Shown piece after piece: positions 1 through 9,548 of a stretch of DNA of 64,000 bases (position 1 is the first letter of the stretch; every line of letters begins with the position of its first letter). The DNA is taken from contig OZ287714.1 of assembly GCA_965649825.1 (NCBI GenBank), positions 124,001 through 188,000 on the forward strand. Direction: 5' to 3'. This stretch comes from Penicillus capitatus. Lineage: Eukaryota > Chlorophyta. Made by a program: the position numbers and the translations under genes. Under the pieces are notes generated by a model that was not told the DNA's origin, ran no database searches, and saw nothing but the letters and a program-made list of their open reading frames with translations.

Positions 1-3000
1 TCACGCAGTTGCAGTCTGCTCAGAACGTCCGAACGGCAGCCCATGTGATCCAGCAGGTCACTGCTTTGCTGTCGGTCCTTGGCGCGGAAGACAAATGCTG
101 CCATCAGTGCACAATGCAGGCAGTCCCTTGCATCTGTCTGCGGATACCGGACCATCAGGTTTGTCGCGATGTCCAGGAATGTGACGAAATGTCTGAAGCT
201 GCACCTTCCTCCCTGCCTGTGCAGAAAGCTTCGGATTCTCAGACAGTAATCGCAGATGCCTTCGGCATGCTGTCGACAATGCTCGTCGCACAGGGAGCAT
301 CGCAGCATGGAGTGCAGGACGGAGCAGAACTTGCTGTCTGGCAGCCGTGCGGGATCGTCCACATGCACTGTGAGGAATCGGTTGGCCAGGGCGGCAGTCA
401 GTTCGTTCGACGAGCTGTCGTATCCTCTCGAAGCAACGCCCTTCGGAGTGTGCGTTGCGATGAACTGGAATCCTGCCGCAGGCCCCGGCACCTTGGACAC
501 CGTCCCATCTGCCAGGACGCGGCAACGCAGATTCTTCGTCTCCCCCTTCTCCGACAGGCAGAGGATCTTCGGCGACTCCAGTACGGGGTTGACGCGCTCC
601 TGCAGCACTGCCTCTGCTTGACCGATGTTGTCCACGATGCAGGCGCTGCCATCTTTGAAGGACCTTGTCAGCGGACCGTCCCTCCACTCTATGGCGATGT
701 CTTCACGGCTGTTCTCTTTGGGCAGGTGTTCTCCGAGCATGACGGAGGGTTCGCTCTCCGCGGTGAGCGTGACTTGCTCGTAGCGGTTTCTCAGGAGGAA
801 GGCGATCGTCTTCGCCAAACAGGTCTTGCCCGATCCAGCACATCCCTCGATCAGAATGGGCTGCTCGCTCCGCAGCGCATTGACCAGCGCCGTCAGCAAC
901 GCACATGTCTGATCATTGAGCGCCACGGGCATCTCCGGCACGACAGAGCCGCGGAAAGGCACGGAGGCTCGATCGACGTTCCACTTCGCCGCAAAGATGT
1001 CCAGGATGACCGTCCGGGCTTCGTCCGTCCTGAAAGCGGAGCAGTAGATCTCGGCGCCAAGTCGGCCTAACTCTTCCGGGCTGTCGCTTCTGAAGCACCC
1101 TGTCTGCAGGGCATCCGCTATCCACTGCGCCAACCAGAACTCGGAGAACGAACTGTACACCCCGTGACGTCGCATGAAGTCTGGATCGAGCACGGCTCGC
1201 GAGACATCTCCGTGGATGGACATGCATCGCTCGACCGTCTTGACGCTGTCGTCCGGCAATGCCTTTCCAGGGAAGTGTCTTTTCCAAAAGGCCCCCGCTT
1301 CGAATCCGCATCCCTGTCTGCCTTCCGATGTCAGAGCGCCGTATGCCTGCACCATTCTTTCGAAACTGGAAAGGGGTGTGCCCGACGGGGCGTTCTGCTG
1401 GCTGGCGGACAGGCCACTCTCGCTCAGGACGTCTCGAACCAGCTGCTGGCCGTCCTCCCTGAACCGGCTGCCGTAGATCAGCCATGCATAGTCGCCGAGC
1501 TCTTCGTCCGTCTTGGGCAGCTGTTCGGCGGTTGATATCATTGCTGTCCACATCAACAGCTCCCGGTTCGTGACGACGGTGTGGCTTCCCGTCTCGCAGC
1601 ACCTGCTCTGGATGGCTTCTCTGACGTCGCAATGGAAACCGGTCATCTTTCCTGCCACGGCGCGAATGAGATCCGTCTCTGCGCCTTCGAAGTGGCGATA
1701 CAGTGTCGACTGTACGATGTGATCCCACTCTTGCTTCGGCAGCTCCTTGAAGTGCACGACGGAGAACTGAGAGAAGAAGGCGTGGCTCATTCGCTCTCTC
1801 TTTCCAGCCTGCCACGGATTCTGGGTGGCAAACAGCCTGAAGTTTGGATGCTTCTTCAGAATGCGAGGAGGCGTCAGTGCAGAGCTCTGGTCGCAAAGCA
1901 CGATCTCGCCACTCTCCAATGCATCGACGACCACCTTGAGGGCGCTCTCCTCCGCCAGGTTCATCTCATCGAGCAGGACCCAGTCGCCTTTCTCGAAGCT
2001 CCTGGCGAAGGGCTGCACATCGAGCACGATCTGCCCGACGGGATCGAATGATATCTTCGCCAGAAAGTCCTCCGGAGAGAGATTCGAGGACATGTTGAGA
2101 CGGACCAATTCGACGCCCCTTCGGTCCGCCAGCTCCCTCAGAGTGGCCGTCTTCCCCACTCCAGATGCTCCGTAGAGCAGAACAGGGCGATCGTGCTCCA
2201 CGATCTCTTCGATCATCCGAATGTTCTCTTCTGTCGTCTCTGTTGGGATCAGAGATGCGGATCTCTCGCTGGAGCGATCGTCAGAGCCCTCCGTTGCGCC
2301 TTCCATCTCCGAAGGCGATAGGATCTCTTTTCTCAGTGACGCACTCGCCAGGTTTAGCTGACGACGACCGAACACGGCAACCATCTTCTTCATACCGTCC
2401 AACGACGCCGTGTCGACCTGGACAGTCTTGCCTTCCGGGAAGGTGGCCGAGAGGAACGGACGCATGTGTGTATCCTGCGAGGAGTCGGCCTCTTCTTCTG
2501 CTTCCGTTCCGCTATCCGTTCTCTCTTCGATGGCAAGATGCACCAGTTTCTTCAAATCTTCCGTCTGGATGTCGCTCTCATCTTTCTCCATGAGATCGAA
2601 GACTCTGTGCACCAGTTGACGGATGACACGACAGATAGCTCTTTTGTCTTCCGTAGGCTGTCTCTCCACGAATGCGACCAGCATGTCGAAGAAGGCGGTG
2701 TCAGAGATTGACCCGTCGGAAAAGGACGCATCGAAGGCGGCAGACAGCAGCTTCCTCATGACAGCATCCGATCGACGCAGGTCGGCCGTTATGGCCCGCA
2801 TTAACGGATCGAATTCGTCATCGGGCATTTCGAAATGAACGATGCCACGAGCAACAAGCGTCAGGGCTGGCTCGACGATCTCGGGATACAGGTTCAGCAG
2901 AAGGTACACCAGACGCGTCAAACAGAGAACCGTGTCGATGCTCTGCCCTCCGACGTCGCTCATCAGCTTAAGGAAGCGATCGCGCACCTCTGCCCATGTC

Positions 3001-4670
3001 GATTCCCCGATCTCCGCGTCCTGCAACGCTTGTTGTCCGTTGGCAGATTCCATCAGCCAGCTCAGCGCCAGACGAAGCCAGTCTCCTTCTTCGTCCTCGT
3101 GGCTCAGAAGAAGATCGACAAGCACGCGGACATCATCGATCCCTGGACGTTTCGTCCATCTCTTGATCATGTCCAGAGAACAGGAATTCTGGAGGGGCAC
3201 GCAGAAGTGCCCTCCGTTCTCCCGGGCCAGCTGCAACAGGCACGGAAAGACGCTGAACTGATCGTCCGCATAGTGGCAGTAACGGGAAAGGGACTCGAGC
3301 GTCGAGGACAGCTTCTCTGCATCTTTTTTCAGATGTGCCAAATCCGGATCGCGATGCAGGAAAAGGAACAAACTCCCCAGAGAATGAAACATGTCCGCAT
3401 CAAGACTCGCGACCGGTGGGAGTGCGACGTCGTCCGCAAAGAAAAAACGCAAGAGCGAAAGGCGTTCAAAGCGCCACTCCTTCTCTTTCTTGGTCTGAGG
3501 CTGAAACTGAGTGACGGATCTGAGACAGGCGTCTATGACATCTTGTGGAATCGAGTGACCGATGTTTCTGAGACAAAAAGACACAAATCCTGAGAAGCGC
3601 GCAATGGTAAGCACAGGGAGATCTCCAAAACGAAAAGATGATTGAAAAAGGTAGACAAGGATATCGAGCACCAGAGCGTCGTTCCTTTTCTCGGTGCTAC
3701 GAAGAGTGGAGCACAAGGCGTCAAACATCACGACGCCATCCGAGAAGAAGATAACGTCCAGGATTTTGCTGCGCAGTTGAGATTTGGCAAAGGCAGAAGA
3801 CGGATCGTAAACGTCCGAGAGACTTGAGATCAACCCGGCCACGTCGCGGAGAGACGTCAGCGACTTCAGTGCATCAACGATCAACGCGTCGGGCCTCTTT
3901 CTTGGACCAATCGTGCAACGACGGCCACGATCGTATCTTCCATCGCTCCACGTCAACTCCGTCGTTTCCTCTACAGAGATCTGCAGACACTGATCGGAGG
4001 GGATTCGCCCCTGTGAGATGGTCTTCACAACCAAAGGGCTGACAAAAAGCGTGAGAAGTTCAGGAGAACAGGCGATGTGTTGCAAGGCTCTTTGCTCCGC
4101 GTCCTGTCCCCGAGAGTCACTCGACGAGCCCGGCTGCGGCAAGTGCGTTCGCATTTCGCGCAGGGCCATTTCGACGAGACCCACGATGGCGTCGACCTCC
4201 TGTCCCGTGGACTGGGGAATGGACAGGAGTTCCAGCAGGATGCCCAGATCTGGCTGCTCGTTATGCTTTCTTTGTTCTTTTTTCCACTTTCCCACCGTCA
4301 CATCACCGACAGAGAGCTTCGATGCATTGTACTTTCGAGAAAACAGAAGGACGTCCCAGAAATCGCGTTGCGTTTCGGTATCCGTGCGACGGACGAACCA
4401 TTCAAGTACACGTGCCAAGGGTCCACACATGGCTCCCTTCTGTTCGAAAACGCGAACGGAGTAGGCGTAGACGATGCACCGCATGAGGGCTTTGGACCCG
4501 AGTTCCGTCAGCTCCTCGCTTCCAGCCTCGATGGAGCCATTGTCGATGAAGGACCTGACGGATTTGCGGGCGTCTTTGAGCGATTCCTGTTCCAAACGTC
4601 CGTCGACGGACGACTTGAGTGCGTTTTGGAGAAGGTCGAGTTCCAGCCATTTACTCGCCGGGCGCGACAT
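1..4670 (-). CDS. Midasin-like giant AAA+ ATPase, left copy (partial)
   Basis: The gene starts at ATG 4670 and reads leftward off the window, so only about 1,556 codons are visible. It is the duplicate of the gene at 56662-64000. Its length is conserved, and the same antisense frames stay open in both copies, which suggests an intact reading frame. The visible part holds about 830 residues of N-terminal region without a recognised domain, then a P-loop (GASGVGKT) with the Walker B motif VLLDEMNLA, then a second P-loop (GCAGSGKT). Family knowledge: midasin (Rea1/MDN1) uses dynein-like AAA modules to remove factors from pre-60S ribosomes. Assignment to midasin itself rather than a related AAA_5 protein is inferred. 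It is divergent from eIF3m across an 870-bp spacer. Confidence 0.7.
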   Translation of the reverse strand, partial: MSRPASKWLELDLLQNALKSSVDGRLEQESLKDARKSVRSFIDNGSIEAGSEELTELGSKALMRCIVYAYSVRVFEQKGAMCGPLARVLEWFVRRTDTETQRDFWDVLLFSRKYNASKLSVGDVTVGKWKKEQRKHNEQPDLGILLELLSIPQSTGQEVDAIVGLVEMALREMRTHLPQPGSSSDSRGQDAEQRALQHIACSPELLTLFVSPLVVKTISQGRIPSDQCLQISVEETTELTWSDGRYDRGRRCTIGPRKRPDALIVDALKSLTSLRDVAGLISSLSDVYDPSSAFAKSQLRSKILDVIFFSDGVVMFDALCSTLRSTEKRNDALVLDILVYLFQSSFRFGDLPVLTIARFSGFVSFCLRNIGHSIPQDVIDACLRSVTQFQPQTKKEKEWRFERLSLLRFFFADDVALPPVASLDADMFHSLGSLFLFLHRDPDLAHLKKDAEKLSSTLESLSRYCHYADDQFSVFPCLLQLARENGGHFCVPLQNSCSLDMIKRWTKRPGIDDVRVLVDLLLSHEDEEGDWLRLALSWLMESANGQQALQDAEIGESTWAEVRDRFLKLMSDVGGQSIDTVLCLTRLVYLLLNLYPEIVEPALTLVARGIVHFEMPDDEFDPLMRAITADLRRSDAVMRKLLSAAFDASFSDGSISDTAFFDMLVAFVERQPTEDKRAICRVIRQLVHRVFDLMEKDESDIQTEDLKKLVHLAIEERTDSGTEAEEEADSSQDTHMRPFLSATFPEGKTVQVDTASLDGMKKMVAVFGRRQLNLASASLRKEILSPSEMEGATEGSDDRSSERSASLIPTETTEENIRMIEEIVEHDRPVLLYGASGVGKTATLRELADRRGVELVRLNMSSNLSPEDFLAKISFDPVGQIVLDVQPFARSFEKGDWVLLDEMNLAEESALKVVVDALESGEIVLCDQSSALTPPRILKKHPNFRLFATQNPWQAGKRERMSHAFFSQFSVVHFKELPKQEWDHIVQSTLYRHFEGAETDLIRAVAGKMTGFHCDVREAIQSRCCETGSHTVVTNRELLMWTAMISTAEQLPKTDEELGDYAWLIYGSRFREDGQQLVRDVLSESGLSASQQNAPSGTPLSSFERMVQAYGALTSEGRQGCGFEAGAFWKRHFPGKALPDDSVKTVERCMSIHGDVSRAVLDPDFMRRHGVYSSFSEFWLAQWIADALQTGCFRSDSPEELGRLGAEIYCSAFRTDEARTVILDIFAAKWNVDRASVPFRGSVVPEMPVALNDQTCALLTALVNALRSEQPILIEGCAGSGKTCLAKTIAFLLRNRYEQVTLTAESEPSVMLGEHLPKENSREDIAIEWRDGPLTRSFKDGSACIVDNIGQAEAVLQERVNPVLESPKILCLSEKGETKNLRCRVLADGTVSKVPGPAAGFQFIATHTPKGVASRGYDSSSNELTAALANRFLTVHVDDPARLPDSKFCSVLHSMLRCSLCDEHCRQHAEGICDYCLRIRSFLHRQGGRCSFRHFVTFLDIATNLMVRYPQTDARDCLHCALMAAFVFRAKDRQQSSDLLDHMGCRSDVLSRLQLR

Positions 4671-5540
4671 GGCAGATCTTACTGCTCACAGACAGAGAAA
4701 CCTTGTTAGATCTGGTGTGCGTTCGACAGAGAGGGCGTCACGTGAATGACGTCTTCGACAAAGCGGTTCGCCTTCGCACGCTCCGTTGACAAGGATGTTT
4801 GTTCGTGCGGGCTGACGGCTGTTCGTTCAACTAGAGAACGACTGGGGTTGGAAACGGTGATGTTGCTTAGGCGTTTATAACGACAATATATTAACGTTCG
4901 CAAAGACAGTTTCACCAGTGAAAGTTCGTCGTTTACACCGTCCCGAATGCACCAACGCGCCGTACGACTATGCCTTGGTTTTGGTTAGCTGCCCGAAGCT
5001 GAGCGTGACGTGACGTGGATGTTGAATGGCCTCGAGAGAAGACAACGTTATCTTCGGAAGAATGGAAGAGGGCTTCTCCTTAAGACGGTAAGGAAACGCC
5101 GTTCAAGTCGATATCGAACAGTGTCGCATTCAAGAGGCAGCACCAGCGCGACTGACTCAGCTGCTTGATGCCTTCTGATGGGAATGATTCTATCAGACAA
5201 GACGTCGTCATGTCTGAGAGATGTCACACTTGTTGAGGATAACGAACACTCTGCATGAAAGAGAACCTGTGTTCTCTGTTTGGACGCTTGCAGCGGCTCA
5301 TGTTTTACAACTGTGCTCAGGTTCATGCTTAATGTCCAAACCACATTCGACGTCAGACAACGGCAACGGTCCGGATGCGTATCTTTCCTGCGATCCATCC
5401 ACGCTGCTCGATGGTCCAATGCTACATTCGAGGCAGATCACATCGCTTCTGTTCAGGGCAATGGGGGACATCCCCTTCCATGAAGCGGCAGTGTCCATGA
5501 GAACCGTCAAATCGATCCATCCTGTCATCTTCGCTCTGCA
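4671..5540. promoter_or_regulatory. Shared divergent spacer, left copy
   Basis: This 870-bp spacer lies between the two start codons of the divergent ATPase and eIF3m genes. I see no coding exon in it, although 5' UTR introns are possible. Two overlapping TGACGT cores, as used by bZIP/CREB-type factors, lie at 5006-5016. The spacer is the most diverged part of the inverted repeat, with indels relative to 55785-56661. Confidence 0.4.
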
Positions 5541-7172
5541 ATGAACAACTGTCTCTTCGAAGTTTCGGAGGAAGACTCGTTCTCTCTCGTCTTCAAGTAC
5601 ATCGCAGAGATTCTCGACGGCGGACAGGTGTCTCACCGCTCACTCGTCCAAGTCGAGATCTGACTGAGTCCGTAGACCGTCGATGCCGAGTCGAATTCGG
5701 CGGGAGGCCGCTTTCTCGCGTCCTTCTATCGTCTCGTCGAGAAAGACGCCGAGGCAGAAGAGGTACAGGTGCCCGAGGCGTCCATCCCCCAAATCCTGAC
5801 CCTGTTCGTCGAACAACTGCCCCTCCTCGTCGAGAAGGGCAGCGATGCCGACATCGAGAGTTGCATTCAGATCATCAACCATCATCTGCTGACGAAACTC
5901 GGCCCGGAAGATTCGAGCAGATTTGCTGTCTCCTTGGCCTCGGCCATCTCAGCGAATGTCACATCCGCATTGCTCCTAGCTCCTGCCCCATTCCCATCTG
6001 CATGCAGCACGAGACGAAGACGGAGACGCGGTTGGCGTGTTTGCTGCATCTGTACAATGCCTGCGCCCGCAACGACGATCAGTACAACGTCCTGATGAAG
6101 ACGATCGACTTTGCCATCTCCGCACGCGTGGCAGAGATCCTTGCGCCGATTGTCAAAGGTGGCAGTGCGCAACCTCGCTGTCGAACGGCCTCCGTCAGTC
6201 GTGTGCGGCAGATCACGCCGATGCTCTCGTGGAGAACTGGAAGCTCTCTCATGCGGCGGCCTCCAAGTTGTATCTGGGCATCGCTGTTTTGGTCCGTCAG
6301 AGCAAAGGTGCCTCGATCTGCCCACTCACTCAGGCTCATGTGCCGTTGGTCCCAATGCAGGAGACAAGGAGACACACATGCAGTCACTGGCATTGACGTC
6401 CAAAGCGCTCGCTTCTGTGGACGTGTGACCGACCCCTGGCGACTGCGTGGACCAATACACGCTGTGCATCTAGGCATCGGACAGTTCGGCCTGCAAGGAA
6501 ATGGCCGGCGAAGCTGCTGCCGCGGTCGCCGATTTCCTCAAATCGCCGAAGACCTTTTCGTGCGATCTTCTCGAACTGGCGCCCGTCAAGGCGCTGTCGA
6601 AGAATCCAACGCATCTCTACCTCCATCAGCTCTTCAGTGCCGTTGCCAGAGGACAGATTAATCAGGTCTCGCTCTTTTCGTTGTCCACATGTCCACTACA
6701 GATACGACTGACTGTGCCACAGCTGGAGACGGTCTGTCGGCCAGATCTGCTTCAAAGCCTCGGCATCACTCGCGAGGACTGCCTCGAAAAGACGCGGATG
6801 AGTGCTCTGCTCGGTTTGGCTAGAGCGACTGGCAACAAGCCCATTCTCTATGACCAAGTGGCGTCCGCTCTGCAAACAGAGAGGGAAGAGGTCGAGCAAT
6901 GGATCGTCAAGGCGACAGGTGCAAAACTCTTGTCGGCGCGCATCGATCAGATCCAGGAAGTCATCGTCGTTACCTCCTGCATCAGCAAAGGATTCGACGG
7001 TGCGTGTCAACCGTCATCCACCAAAGCCTCACAGTCTACATTCGACTCAGGGAGCGACTGGAAGAGACTAAAAGAGCAATTGACATCTTGGCACTCCATG
7101 TTGAAGGACATACAGCAGAAGATACACGAAGGCATGAATGCGGATGTCACTTCTTCTCTTCTGCATGTCTAA
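5541..7172 (+). CDS. EIF3M: eIF3 subunit M (PCI-domain translation factor), left copy
   Basis: The gene encodes a subunit of the eIF3 translation-initiation complex. Exon 1 (5541-5627) gives an N terminus of the eIF3m type (FEVSEED). Exon 2 begins at 5676 after a 48-nt intron. The helical and PCI region follows across several exons separated by short introns. Landmarks include LFVEQLPLLVEKGSDADIES, LLELAPVKAL, the winged-helix part KTRMSALLGLARA and the conserved tail EQWIVKATGAKLLSARIDQ. The C-terminal WKRLKEQLTSWHSML matches the end of human eIF3m. A 66-nt 3' intron (from about 6971, ending CACAG) is a multiple of three and stop-free. The last codons after 7144 are unique to this copy. Confidence 0.82.
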
Positions 7173-7634
7173 ACGCACGCCTAGCCTGTCAAAGAGATCC
7201 TCTAGACTGTGTGTTGTGCGATTTTATGGCCACGGGGTCACGGACCCAGGAAGAGTCTGGTATTGTAGGTCCACGTCACCACGTGGTTGTGACGTCAGAC
7301 ATGTACGGCCTTAACGTTTGCGCCACGTCTTCAGCGTCATTCTTGCTGTCCCATTATTTTTGAGGCATTCGACAAACCAAGATCGTGTGCTCGACCATTC
7401 CAAGTAAGAACGACCTGTTGTTCTTCTCTTTCTCCTTCTTTTCGACGACAGTGACGCTGACGCTGAGTTTGCTTGCTCTTCCAGACCCAACGTCTTGTCA
7501 TTCTTCGACTGCAACCATTCATGTTCTTCGCTGTTTCTCGATTTGTTATCTTTGGCTTTTTGACCTTTAGATGTTCTAGCTCTCTGAGTTCGCGCACTCG
7601 GCCTCTATTGAAAGAGCCTGTATCACCGTGAGGG
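7173..7634. promoter_or_regulatory. Intergenic region upstream of PP2C gene
   Basis: I see no gene in these 462 bp. A palindromic TGACGTCA (CRE-type) site lies at 7290-7297, about 340 bp upstream of the phosphatase ATG, close to two CACGT motifs (7272-7284). Confidence 0.35.
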
Positions 7635-9063
7635 ATGGACGAGGCGTCTGTTCACGAAACGCAATTATCTACGACGACAAGAGTCACGCGCAACGACGAG
7701 AACCATACGGCCGCCATTGATAACACGGACGACGGCAACACCATGCGTCCCCCGAGTTTTATGCGTTATCACCACTCGGTCTCGAGTCTGAGGGAGTCGC
7801 TCGCGACATCGCCGCCAAAACGCAGACCACGTCCTACAGCGATCCGACCGCGATGCTCTTGCCCGATCTACGGTGTACGTGCCAGTGCCGGACGCCGTGC
7901 TCGCATGGAAGACGCTGTATCTATTGTGGAGAATCTGTTGGAAGTCTCGCGTTCTGGCGGGTTCTGGAGATCCGATCGATCGAGACAAGACCATCATCTC
8001 AAACTTGAAGGCGTGAGTGGTAATGGCACTGTGTCGCCTCCTGTTCGACGTCTATCCCGGGAAAGCATCGAAACGGAAGTCTGTCACTTCTTCGGTGTCT
8101 ACGATGGACATAATGGACCCTACGCTGCACATCACTGTCGCGGACGATTGCATGAGAATCTCCGCGCCGCTTACATGGATCTTTGCTCTTCGGGTGAGAG
8201 CGATACCGAATCGGTGACGGTTGGAATGGATATGGGAATGACAGCAACAGCCAGTTCCGTGGATATGCAGGGATGGCCCTCTGCAGCGAATCATCTCTCT
8301 AGTGGTGAAGGATTGAGCAATGGAGCCACAAGTCGAATGTCGGCGACCGTGGCAAGCATGCCAACAGAGGAGGAGGTGTTCTTGGAGACATTCCGCAGAA
8401 CGGATCATCAGTTTTCGGAGTATCGATGTGCTGAGAGGGTCGGAACAACGGCATTGACTGCTCTCGTCGGAACAAACCACATCACTGTCGGCAGCTGCGG
8501 TCTGATCCCATAGACAGACGCTCTCATCATCTCACTCTTTGCGTATGTACAGGCGACTCGAGAGCAGTCATGTATCGTTCAGGCGAAGTCATTCAACTGT
8601 CGAATGATCATCGATTGGACAAGCTCGAAGAGAAGGTCCTGATGCTGTTGTGGTTTGCATGGGATGATGGGACAGCTCGTAGGCAAGGATCGAAAGCGCT
8701 GGGGGGAAGGTGACGTACTGGAATGGTCCCCGCGTTATGGGTGTATTGGCGATGTCCCGAGCCATTGGAGATTTGTGTTTTCGTCCATACGGTGTGATCT
8801 GTGACCCAGAAGTGGTGACGGTGCAGCGGACCGTCGAAGATGAATACTTACTGTTAGCTACAGATGGTCTCTGGGATGTGTTGACAAACGAGGAGGCATA
8901 TCGTATCATACGTCACACCATTGCGTCAAATCACGCTCAAGGCGCGAGCCTAGAAGAGTGTATTCAGAGTTCTGCGAATCGTCTGACACGCATCGCTCTA
9001 GACAGAGGCAGTCGTGATAACATTACCGTCATTCTGCTGGATCTGCAATCCGACGGTTACTAA
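7635..9063 (+). CDS. PP2C-family Ser/Thr protein phosphatase
   Basis: This is a metal-dependent PPM/PP2C phosphatase similar to plant ABI1-type enzymes. There are three exons: 7635-8499, 8553-8635 and 8683-9063, with introns of 53 and 47 nt. All family motifs are present: ARRARMED and FGVYDGHNG (metal-binding Asp), ERVGTTALTAL, GDSRAVMYRSG across intron 1, NDHRLDKLEEK across intron 2 followed by ARIESAGG, GVLAMSRAIGD, LLATDGLWDVL and GSRDNITVILL. The N terminus of about 75 residues is Thr/Ser/Arg-rich, and a low-complexity insert follows the first metal motif. The enzyme should be catalytically competent. The substrate is unknown. Confidence 0.9.
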
Positions 9064-9548
9064 ACTCGAGCTTCATCCGATCCCTGCCTGCGACAAAGAG
9101 CTGTGTGTATTTGTAAATTGGTGAAAGAGTGATGTATGTCGGTGTGGTTTCTATGGCTGAGTTTTGCAGCTGTTAAACATGCTTCAGTTTTTGGAATCGT
9201 AATAATTCTTTTGTTCCGGAAGCGGATGAAGCTCTGATCGGTAACCCATCGACCCACGGACCGACCGACCCATCGACCAATCGATCAACGAACCATCAAA
9301 CAGACGTACAGACAGGAAGGGTGAACAGGGCTTGAGCATTTTTACACATTTTCTATCCGTCCAGTATTCGTGGAATGAAGAATGAGTTGGTTGTAACTCC
9401 CTGTCTTGGCGAATTTTAGTGATTCTGCCTCGAAATCTAGTATTTGTATTGGACCTTCGCATTCTCATCGCCAAATGTCCAATTTAGCTGACTCAAGAAT
9501 GATGTAAAGCTTTAATGAAATGCGCACGGATATATCGTATTGCGAGAA
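9064..9548. other. Intergenic region with short CGACC-type repeats
   Basis: No gene is seen. Bases 9246-9300 hold an irregular run of CGACC, CCATCGACC and CGATCAACGAACC units, a simple-sequence patch. The motif TTGTAA about 50 bp after the phosphatase stop could serve as an algal polyadenylation signal. Confidence 0.4.

Larger units (their letters stand above)
1..7144. repeat. Left arm of a large inverted repeat
   Basis: Base n here pairs with base 61332-n of the complement from 1 to about 4700. The sum changes to 61325 after the intergenic spacer and to 61326 after about 6430, so only a few net indels separate the arms. The match ends at 7144, where left continues with a T and right with a G. 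The arm carries the whole eIF3m gene except its last codons and the 5' part of the midasin-like gene. It is cut by the window edge, so its true length is at least 7.1 kb. Confidence 0.95.

Noticed and set aside
9-1070. Long plus-strand ORFs in 1-4700 and minus-strand ORFs in 56600-61800
   Set aside because: They lie antisense to the ATPase exon, appear in the same places in both arms, have no family features, and result from the codon composition of that exon.
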